The translations under genes were made by a program, and so were the position numbers. Shown here piece after piece: positions 44,596 to 60,700 of a DNA stretch of 64,000 nucleotides. Within the stretch, counting starts at the first letter, position 1; the number at the start of each line of letters is the position of its first letter. The notes beneath the pieces were generated by a model, which saw only the letters and a list, made by a program, of their open reading frames with translations, was not told the origin of the DNA and did no database searches. Origin of the DNA: Paroedura picta (taxonomy: Eukaryota; Chordata; Lepidosauria; Squamata; Gekkonidae); assembly GCF_049243985.1 (NCBI RefSeq), contig NC_135373.1, forward strand, positions 99,009,213 through 99,073,212, read 5' to 3'.

Positions 44596-45804
44596 TTGCC
44601 TGGCAGCCAGACAATCTTAGGACCTCCTGGTTACATTACAGCTGTATAATATATAATACTTATGCCTTTAACTCCTACATCAATCTGCATATAGCCCTAT
44701 GGGGCAGGGGGGGTGCAAATATTATTACCTGGACACATATGACTGTTAGTGGAAGACAACTTGCACAGCTCTATGTTCCACCACAGCATTTACTCTAGGC
44801 TGGTTTACTTCAGGTATAATGAGCAGATTAATAACTGAAGTAAAGCCCACTCTTCTGCTTTAATGGGTTAATCTAATCCAGAAGCCTGTTGCACACAGTG
44901 GTCAGCCAGTTATCCTGGAAGGCCAACAAACAGAGCAGGCAGTGTGTTGCATGTTGAAAGTCAAACCCAATTTATGAGAGGACTAATATCAGGGTTAAGA
45001 ACACAGAAACATTCCTTCAGAACATGTATTCTGGGTGGAATGCACACAGCTATGGAGGGGCAGTTGTAGCCCCAGTTCCTGCCAGACCACTTGACCAATT
45101 CCAAGCTGTGGTCCTAATTCATAATTTTCACGTACATGACTACACCACAGACCATGAACTGAAATTTACGTCCATTCATATATATCTTTGTTCCCTTAGA
45201 CTGTTAGCTCAATTGCTCATTAATGTTGCTATGCATCTGTAGAGAATCTCAGAGGGTGGTATGCATAGACTGATCACATGTAAGCACACTCAAGATGGCT
45301 GTTTATGTAAGCCATTTACAAAAACTACAATTTTGAATGTGTTTGTACAAGCAGAATTTGTCACTATTACTCTTAAATAGAAATGAAATTGTGGTTTCTC
45401 TACTATCTGCTGTTGAGGAGGGGAAGTTTTTAAAAAAATCTATTAGCTAAGAAAGATGGGACCTCAAGCAGTTCATCAGGGGGAACAAACTTGTAACAGT
45501 AATTTGTTGTGCCTTTGGGTCACAGCCACTTTATGAAGTAATTTTGCTTCCATAGAACCTCATGAACATCTTCCTGTTACTGCTAGATAATTATTGCAAA
45601 GTTATGAGAAAAAGCATAGTTCAAAGGTGTCTTTTTGCATTAAGCACAAGGAGGCAGCTTTCTCAGGTAAAGGCTTGCTGAATAAAGCGCCTTTTGAAGT
45701 CAAGAACTGTGCAGACCACAAAGAAGCACTAAATAAGACCCCCCCAATGATGTATCACAAGAACTCTCATTCAATACAAGATTAGTCCAGCTAAGAAAAC
45801 ACAT
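44596..45804. other. Intergenic spacer downstream of RBX1
   Basis: Lies beyond the inferred RBX1 polyadenylation site. Nothing recognised. Confidence 0.5.
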
Positions 45805-45978
45805 AAAACAGGACAACCATCAAATTTTATTACTATACACAATGACTGTATTAATGTGAAAACAAAGCGACAATACAGATGGATAACAGCATATGCAGGA
45901 TTCCCAGGAATGAGCCTCTGGCAGATGAAACCTTAACTAATGCAAGAACATTACAGCTTGGCGACCTTGTCTTCCTTG
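45805..45978 (-). other. RBX1: RBX1 3' untranslated region (inferred)
   Basis: It follows the stop codon (45981-45979). A canonical AATAAA on the minus strand at 45831-45826 predicts cleavage 10-30 bases further left. A short 3' region of about 170 nt is consistent with the compact RBX1 mRNA of other vertebrates as I recall it. Confidence 0.7.
45826..45831 (-). terminator. RBX1: RBX1 polyadenylation signal AATAAA
   Basis: The first canonical hexamer after the RBX1 stop codon in the transcribed strand, about 150 nt downstream of it. Confidence 0.7.
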
Positions 45979-51580
<5,602 letters not shown>

Positions 51581-52540
51581 TTTGGATAAGACAGTCACAA
51601 CCGGCGGCCCCTAACGCGCGTGCGCGAGACTTTCGGCCTCGCGATATCTCGCCCCTACTCCGACACTCCATCATAGCTATCTCCCCCCCTCTACAAACAG
51701 GTGTGTGAAAAGGAGGGGGGAGAATGTGGGGATCTGATCACGTGCCCGCGATCTCTTAAAGGCGCTAGTCAGGGCGGAGCCCGTATGTAGGCCTTTGGGC
51801 CGTCTTCGCTCCGGGTAGAGTTGCCCAACCCAGGGGAGGGGGGGAGGAGGAGGTGGAGGGAGAGGCTCTTTTAAAGGGGCGGCTGCGAATTCATGAATGT
51901 CAGTTCGTCAGGGAGCTGGTCAAAAAGGGTGGAAATGGCCACTCGCCCAGGGCTTCAAGACCACGAGTTCCGCGCCAAGCAGCGCTCCCAGCCGCCCGTG
52001 GGCACTCTTGCCAGGCCCGGCCATCTCCGCAGGCGCGCAGCCTTCCTTGGGGGAGGGGCTGCTAGGAGCCCCCCTTTCCCCCGCGCTGCCCGCCCCCTCT
52101 GTCTAGCCGCGCTCCTAGTCCCCGGAGGACCCCCCCTCCTCCTCCTCCTTCTTTGGGACTGCCCTGGGGGGTGGCATCCCGGCCCCCTCCCCCTCTGCGC
52201 CCTGCCCTTTGTCTGCGGGGAAGGTCGAGAGCAGCCCGTGGCCAGGCAGCCTGTGGCGGGGCTTGGCCGGGCGCTCGCCGGACTCCCCCTCAGGCAACTC
52301 GCAGTCGGGCGGGCACCCAAACAGGCTCCGGCTTGGAAGCTGTGCCGCTCGACCGGGAAACGGGCCTTGCCGCCTCCGGTGTGAGTCCGGCTGCGCGCCC
52401 CTTCCTCGGGCCAGCAAAGCGACTGGGCCCCCGTGACGACCGGGCGGGCGGCAAATCCAGGCCCTCCGCAGTCACGGTTTGCGGGTCTACCTGCCTGAGG
52501 GTTCTCCAGGTGTGCTACAAATACGACCACGCAAATTAAC

Positions 52541-53920
52541 CAACAAGGAAGGGGAAAGTGGGACCCCTGGAGAACCAAGCGGGCTTCATGAGACGTGGAC
52601 GTGTTGTGTGAAACACAAGTGGGGGAGGATATTAAGCCCCTGAGGAGTTGCAGAATCTTCCAGGGCAAGTTTTTGGGATTCCCACCTGCCTCCTAGCTTT
52701 CCTAAAGGCCTCTAGCTTGTGCTTGTCTGTAGGCAAGGCAGACAGGAAGAGCATCTGAAAATCTCAGTTAACTTCCCAAAAGTTAGGCCAATGCATCTTA
52801 AATTGCTAATTGTTCCTTGATTCACTTTTCATGTGTCTGAAGGATCATTCCCCCCCCCCCAACACTGCAGGAAGAGTAAAGGTAAAGGTATTCCCTGTGC
52901 AAGCACCAGGTCACGTCTGACCCTTGGGGTGACGCCCTCCAGTATTTTCATGGCAGACTCAATACAGGGTGGCCTTGCCAGTGCCTTCCCCAGTCATTAC
53001 TGTTTACCCCCCAGCAAGCTGGGTACTCATTTTACCGACTGCAGGAAGAGTAGAACTTAGCAAAAGAGAAATCCTCAAGCTTTTTGCCACTGATGCTGAC
53101 TGGATCCTTGATAGCAGCCAATAAAGCTGCTAACAAAGGAAGCTAGAACTTAAAACCAGCATGGCACTTTGCTGTTAATGCTTACACATGCTTATATTGG
53201 AGTAAGATCTACTGTTGGATAACCCTAACAGCAATCCTAACCAATTCTGCTGATGCTTGCTCCCAGAAAAATTACCTTAGGATTGCAGCCTATTTCAGCG
53301 ACTATTTTTGCATTAACATACATCTATGTCTACATGCATGTATGATTACTTATCTTCCCCACACCCACAGATGCATTACAGCATGCCCCCTGTCTTTAAT
53401 GTATGCATCTTTTATTCAGAAAATACTTTAAAGCATTAACCTCTTTTAAAACTGTCCTTTTCCCTCTAACTTTTCTTATACTGTGAATGATTTGGTAAGA
53501 GAGCAGTTACATAAAATAGCTAACATGTCATAAGAACTAAACACAAATTAACAAACTCTTCCTACTAGTTTCCAATCCCTTCTTGCCATATGAACACCCT
53601 TCTCTCTTAAATAGCTGCTTTCCAGGTATCAAAACCATTTCATAAACAAGTATGCAGCTTAGGTTGCAATCCTGCGCACTTACCTGGGAACGTCCCATTG
53701 AATACAGTAGAATTTGCTTCTTTGGTATTACTGTATGATTAGCAGTGCTGTTCTCTGCAGAATATTATTGTTTTTAGGTTTCACCAGACTCCTGGTGACT
53801 TTATAAACAAAGACCTGCCATGCAACTCTGTATGTAGTCATTTCATTCAGTTTTTGTAAGGATAATCTACTTACGTATGTCTTTGATTCTATCCATCCAT
53901 CTTGTTCTTTGTCTACCTAA
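52541..53920. other. Intergenic between RBX1 and XPNPEP3, left part
   Basis: Apart from the SINE at 52879-53037, no repeat or gene is recognised. Confidence 0.5.
52879..53037 (-). repeat. 5'-truncated SINE of the AAAGGTAAAGG family
   Basis: It starts AAGGTAAAGGTATTCCC on the plus strand, which is the element's 3' tail, and includes TCTGACCCTTGGGGTGACGC and CCCCCAGCAAGCTGGGTACT. It stops before the tRNA-like head. It is flanked by a 15-bp duplication, ACTGCAGGAAGAGTA (52864-52878 and 53038-53052). Same family as 59668-59942. Confidence 0.88.
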
Positions 53921-54425
53921 ATTCATAGAATTGGGATATCCAGTGTCATCTAGTCCAACCCTCTGGACAATGCAGGAACTCACAACTACCTGCCCACCCA
54001 CAGTGATCCCCCCACCAAAAATCTCCAGAATCCAGCCTGGCCTGGAGGAAATTCACCTACCATTGCACAATGGTGAATTCCCTGGGTATGCAAGGAAGGG
54101 CAACAAGAGATGAACTCTGGCACAGCCCTTCCAGCCCACCCACTCACAATCTGCCTAAGTTCATAAAAATCAGCATTTCGGTTTGATGACTGTCTGGCCT
54201 CTGTTTACAAACTTCCAAAGAAGAAGAACCCACCACCTCCCAAGGAAGCCTGTTCCACTGAGGAACCACTCTGTGAGGAACTTCTTCCAGATGTTTAGCT
54301 GAAAATTCTTTTGAATTAATTTCAACCTATTTGTTCTGGGGCAACAGAAAACAACTCTGCTCCATCTTCTATATGATAGCCCTTCAAGTATTACCTCTTC
54401 AGCTTCCTTCAATCTTACCAAGCAT
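53921..54425 (-). mobile_element. Old CR1 LINE 3' region, minus orientation
   Basis: It begins TTCATAGAATTGGGATATCC, then ATCTAGTCCAACCCTCTGGA, the complement of a CR1 3' end. Further right come CACCACCTCCCAAGGAAGCC, TGTTCCACTGAGGAACC and TTGTTCTGGGGCAACAGAAA, matching the last coding part. Minus-strand translation (54421-54170) shows the C-terminal pattern with NIWKKFLTEW. Diverged and non-functional. Confidence 0.8.
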
Positions 54426-55089
54426 AATCATGTTAGTACACATGTGACCATAGTATGAAGGTTTTTGTTTACAGAGTGCAATTGGGTTTAATTTGGTCAA
54501 GAACAGATGGATTTGTTCTTGCAGTCCATGGTATTTTCCATAATTGTCTCCAGGTACATAATTCAAAAACATCTAAGAGTTATATCACTTAGAATCTATT
54601 ATTTCAGTGTCTAATTCTGGATAAAAGTTATATAGTTATGACAATCTATCATAGAAATATGCAACTTTTAGCAAAACTCAGGGATTGATAAACGGAGATT
54701 TAGAAACAGCAGTGTTTTTTGTGTGAATTGTGCCAGGTAATTTCTAACTTACCTAGGTATTAAGAGTTGCAGCAGCAAATTAACTAGCACCCTAAGCATA
54801 GGAAGTAAATTAATGTAGAGGTAAACAGGGCAGAAATTACAGATAAAGCCAAATATGTTACACGAGTCTCAGTTCAGGACTACATACAATAAAGCACTAG
54901 TGTGGATAGCCCACCTGTGTGTAAATCAGTTCACAACCGAAGCCTTAGTAGGTTCTTGTTTTTTTATTCAGCCCTATTGTCTCAGAACAGGTAAGAATTA
55001 GACAGTTGCATATGATGTACAACAATTTGTTTACCGACAGCTCAGATCTGGTCTGAACTTTAAGGATTTAAAATGGGAGACAATACCTG
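54426..55089. other. Intergenic, nothing recognised
   Basis: No supported feature between the old CR1 fragment and the inferred XPNPEP3 transcript end. Confidence 0.45.
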
Positions 55090-57759
55090 AGGAAAAGTAA
55101 CAGCATTTTATTCAGATGGAAGACATGGTTATATTACACAATACTTCATACAAAATAATACAAAATAAAAATCCAGTAAAGATTATTTCATAGTTTACAA
55201 CAGTGCACCTTACAAGGACTACAGGCATAAAATTAGCACTGAAGATATTCAACAGGATGACTGGCACAGCTTCTTTTAAGAATCTCAGGAACCTTCTTTT
55301 CTAAGAAATATGCCTTTCAACATAGTTTTATGGAAAAAGCTGCTCAAGGTTTTTACCAAGGCTTTGTAAAAACGGTTGTTAAAGAAAAAGTACCCTCTTT
55401 TCAGCAGAATGCAGACCCAATTGATAATGTTTGATTTTTTTTTAAAAACTGAATTGTTAGCTAATGTAGCTGTACATAATGACAAAAGGAAAACCAAAGC
55501 CCCACTAAAAACTCAGAACTTATGCTGTTACTTTAAATGGGCTAATTAAAACTGGTGCTAAAACTCATATAATTCTAAGAAAAAAGGCATTTGAAATACA
55601 GGAGAACATATATATTTACTTGGGACTGTTGATGTGACATTGATTTGTCTAGAATATTGTCTACATAACAAAATAAAACTGCCCAATTTAGTCTAATTAG
55701 CAGATCTATTATACCTAAAAATAGTTTTGTATTAGGCCTTGAAAGAAAATAATTTTAACAAAAAGAAAAAGTATGCTGTTCTTGAGTATCCTTCCTTCCC
55801 CTATAAAAACAGTGATATTAGCCCTATTGATTAAAATCCTTGCGTACTGTCCAGCTTCTTTATGCCCTGGATTTTTCCCAAAGTGAAGATGCTATGCTGA
55901 CATGCTTATCCAACCACATCCTCCTTACAACTAAAGGACCAAACAAACAACCTAGTGACTTAATATTGTGGCACAGTATTGTGATAGGAGGAACATGAGC
56001 AGTCAGTCACCCACTATTAGGCTGCTACAGAGATATTAGAATCACATGGAACTGCTTTTTGAGTGTATTATGCATGTTGTAGCCTCACCAACCATTAAAA
56101 TTGCACTTGAAACCTGTCTATCTAGTGACTGATCTCTTTTTCACTAGACAGCAGAGACTCACCAAAGACTGAAACAACTGAAAATCAATTTATTGGTAAA
56201 GCTGTTAGCCAATTTTCCTTGAATTATCGCAAGAGGGGTACAGATGCATATAAAAGCTCCCTCACTGGCAATCTCATACTTCTGAGTTTTAAAGCTTTTT
56301 AAAAATTCTACCAGTCTTCCTTCTGATACTTAGCTGAATACTTAACTGAATAAAATATATATTTCTCTTTACGAATATAATACCTCCTATTTAGAGATCA
56401 CGGAAGAGCTCTACATAGTCTAGTTGCTTGATTGTTCTGTGACATTTCCTCCTTTAAAAAAAATCCATGACAAAAGCTGTATTTTGATCTAACTAAATCA
56501 ATACAACATTTTCATTTAATTCATGTTGGTATCTGTTTTCACTTTTCCGTTTCCAGAAATTAGTCCATTATCCTATCATTATGCTATCAGAAGCTGAAGT
56601 AAACAGGGACTCTTTGTTTCATGAAGAAGAAAGGCCTAAACTTCTTCACAGAATGCAATTGTCTAAAGCTCAAGTCTCACTTTATATTTTGTATTTAGAA
56701 GGTAGGAATACTTCAAAATAATATCCTTCACCTAACAGTTGTATATATGTTTAATGCTCTACCTTTCTCAGAAAAAAATCTGGAAATAGGAGTCTGATGT
56801 TTTCCTGGTCACTATTGTTGTGTATTTTGTCAAGAAAAACAGCAACTTAAAGTATGTATACCATTTTTAACAGCTTCAGTTTGCAAATATTTTGCTTCTG
56901 GGTATCCGCACATCCCAATGTAATCCCTAACATCTTCACTCATGTCTAGAGAGCGGATGAAAAGAAAGAAAATCAAAGATGTGAGGAGACAAGAAAGGAA
57001 CTCACTCAAACCAAACAGAATTCTGAATCTAGTCAGACCCATTAAATTAGCTCACAAACCCTATATGGATATTTGTCTGCATATTACTAATTTACAAATA
57101 CAACTGTGTGCAGAATTAGTCAAGCATAAGACTTTGAAAATCATTCTGCATTAGATCAAGTTGTTAAATGTATTTCATAGGCATAACACACCACAATTTC
57201 AATGTATGCCCTAATGCAAAAGACCTTCTTTTACCATCTAGAAGAAGCAACTGACATCATTGATGTTTTTGTCTGGTAATCCTCTATAAAGCACCATCCA
57301 TCAGACAGAACATTTGTACTTATATCTTGAAAATATTATTTTAAGGAGAATAAAGCAAAATTATGTCCTTCTTCCAAACTGAAATAAAAGGTGATCTGCA
57401 TGAAAGCCAGAATTCATCCCAGTCTGCGAGAAACTCAGGCACATGGGCCGTTACAAGCAGTGAACAAAATTATTACAGAACATGCCCACAGTCCAAATAG
57501 TGGAAGGTGGAATACAGATTCTTCATCTGATTTCTTTTAACATTAGCAATAAAGTAGAATACTTGCCAAATGTAAATACATTTTCTTCATTTTTTCTGTC
57601 CAAGATAATTCTTCCCAATAACGTTTCCTCTACAACCTACCCATCAGTCTTGACATCCTGTAACTCTTTAATATATATTAATATAAAAATATAAATGAAG
57701 GTATTTACTTAAGAAGGAGCACATTTCCTGATTTGTACCTGAGAAGTGCTGAACAGTGG
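55090..57759 (-). other. XPNPEP3: XPNPEP3 3' untranslated region (inferred, about 2.65 kb)
   Basis: Directly after the XPNPEP3 stop codon lies a repeat-free, AT-rich stretch in sharp contrast to the repeat-dense DNA on both sides. It contains several AATAAA-type words, the last clear one on the minus strand at 55112-55107. Absence of LINE and SINE insertions over 2.6 kb suggests constraint, as in a long 3' untranslated region. The exact end is a guess. Confidence 0.5.
55107..55112 (-). terminator. XPNPEP3: Candidate XPNPEP3 polyadenylation signal AATAAA
   Basis: A canonical hexamer on the minus strand at the left end of the repeat-free stretch. Earlier signals may be used instead. Confidence 0.4.
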
Positions 57760-60700
57760 TCAAGAGCCACAGACCTGTTCAACATCATATATCTCCTTTG
57801 GACAATCTTCTGACAGAATCAGTGGTGTGTTTTCTGTCACCACAACGTCATCCTCTATGCGTACACCAATGCCACGGAATCTTTCAGGGGCACTTGCATC
57901 ATTCTCAGGGATGTAGATGCCTGGAAATGAATAAGATTATTCCAAAGGAAGGACTTCGATTACATTTTAAGAAGCAAGTCTTCCATGGTTTAGAAAAATG
58001 TAAGAAAAGGCTGACAAGTAGGTATATTCACTTATACTACTTGGAAAACATTCTAAAATTCTAATAGAACAATGTCTTTGTATCTGTGCTAATGGAAAAT
58101 AGAAGAGACATTACACATGATATTGTTATGGACTCAAGTTTTGACAGTTCAAGTCACAGGAGACCTCTAAACACAGTCTAGTCAGTTTTAGTTAGTATGC
58201 CTTGCAAAAGTCAATATGATGTGGCCTTCCACTTCCTTGCTCAGCCTTGTCATGCATGGTTTATAACAAAGTGGGATGGGAGGGGAGAAGATGGCCAAGT
58301 TCTAAAATTTTTATTTTGATTCCACTTTTCTCTCCAATGGGGACCCAAAGCAGCTTACTTTATCCTCCTGTACTCTCTTTTTTATCCTCACGACTACCCT
58401 GTGAGGTACATTAGGCTAAGAGTGTGACTGGCCCAAGGTCACCCAGCAAGCTTACATGGCAGAATAGGGGTTGTCCTAGAGAGTTGGAGAAGGCGTAAAA
58501 CGCAACCTTTTAACAATACAAATTAGAACTACATTCCTAGTGTCATCCATGTATTTAGTAGCAAACCAGTCAGAATCTCCAGATGACCTAAGCCTTGTGG
58601 TATCATGTAGATGTTGAAAAGCACAGGGGTCAAGATGGATCCTTGTCAGAGTCCAAGGGGCTGAACAGCAGTCCCTCAGCATCAAGTTCTGAAATCTACC
58701 CTCCAATCAGGTTGGAACCTTCACAAAACAGTACCTTCCACTCCCAGTCTGGAAGGGCAGTCTTAAAGGATATCATGATTGATAGTATCGAAAGCCACTG
58801 AGAAATCCAGAAGAACCAACAGAGGTGCGCTCCTTCTGTCTGTCTCCTGGCACAGGTCATCTACCAGAGTGACCAATCCTGTTTCAGTCCTATAGCTTGG
58901 CCTGAAACCAGAGAGATGTGAACAATCTTCTTCATCCAGGAACACTCGGAAGGAGATTGGACTGGATGGCCTGTATGACCCCTTCTAGTTGTATAATTCT
59001 ACATTTCAGGTTGTGTTCGCTTATTGCACCAGGAATCAGTGGGACAAATCAATAAGAGAACACCTTTTGTACTATGCCAGTTGGGACAAGATAAAGGTAG
59101 ACAGCACAGATACCTAAGGTACTGTGGGATGGATTATATGGCTCACATAATCACCTCACAGTGATCCATACCTCTGCAGAGAAGCTTGCTTACACTCTGA
59201 GAAATCATTAGCAGAGAGCTAAGAAAATTAAGACAAGATAGTATTGAAATATTTCAAAGGATGTGTTTGCATGTTCATGATCTTTATCACATGTATACAT
59301 GTTAGTATGCGTACTCTTATGTCGCTCGTGTAAGGTTCAGGAGTTGGTCAGGAAAAGTACAGAACTGCCTCTTAACTTGACAGATCATTAGTGTAGCTAA
59401 AGAAATAGCTTGATAGCTCTTAAGTGCCAGTTTTAGACTTATAATCTTGCTTTCAGCATTTAATGAGAGTTATCAAGATAGATCTTGTCTACCTGTTGCT
59501 TATCTTCATAATCCCTTTAGGGACCAATTGTTTTATTAGAGGACAATCGTGTGTTAAGAGTTAGAAAGATTTATTTCTGTTCCTGTCACTGTATCTACAG
59601 AATGTGAAGTGGAAGGGGGCTAACTGGGCTTTCTGCTGATGCCTTCAATCAAGGAAGATCTTATATAAAGGTAAAGGTATCCCCTGTGAAAGCACTGGGT
59701 CATGTCTGACCCTTGGGGTGACGCCCTCTAGCATTTTCATGGCAGGTTCAATACCGGGTGGTTTGCCAGTGCCTTCCCCAGTCATTACCATTTATCCCCC
59801 AGCAAGCTGGGTACTCATTTTACTGACCTCGGAAGGATGGAAGGCTGAGTCAACTGTGAGCCGGCTGCTGGGATTGAACTCCCAGCGTCATAGGCAGAGC
59901 TTCAGACTGCATGTCTGCTGCCTAACCACCCTGCACCACAATTGGGCTTTCTGTTGATGCCTTCAATCAAGGAAGATCTTATATAGGTAAGTAAAATCAT
60001 GTTCGAGGCTTCCATATTTTACATAACATTCTGCCAACCAACTAGAAACCTGCTAATGCTACATAAAGTACTTGGTCTACTGCATCTCTTTAGGGAATTT
60101 TAAAAATTGGGAGAATGTAATTTACTGTTTTGAAAGTTCTTAAAATTTTAATGTAGAGGATTGACCTGATTTTAATCCCTTTGTATATATATTTTTGCTT
60201 TTTGTAACTATTGGTCAATGACTGTGAATAAATAATGATGATGATGAGCTAGAAACCTTAATCTTAGAAAAAGTGTAATGAACCCTCCCAGGTACAGAAA
60301 CCATTTAGCTAAGATTGAGAACTGTTAGGAGACCTGGTTTTTATTGCACGTGTTTTTTCTGTATTAAATAGCACCCATTTATACTTACGTATTTGTTGCC
60401 TAATAGAAAAGTTATGGTTTATTTTAAATAAAATAATTAACGGAAAGAAGTCTTCTCTTTGTTCTGCTGGCAAAAGATAAGATGTCAAAAACCATACTAT
60501 TTCATTGTGAGATAAGAAGTTGATTTTATACCTCGCTTTTCACTACCCAATGGAGTTTCAAAGTGGCTTATAATCACTCTCCCTTCCTTTCCCCACAACA
60601 GAAACCCTATGAGAAAAGAAGGGCTGAGAGCTCTAACAGTTGCTCTGTGAGAACAGCCCTATGAGAATTGTGCCAGCTGGCTACATGTAGAGGAGTGGGA

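Noticed and set aside
51955-52668. 237-codon minus-strand frame upstream of RBX1
   Set aside because: It lies in the CpG island with overlapping frames of similar length on the plus strand. The product is low-complexity Pro/Gly/Arg, so composition explains it.
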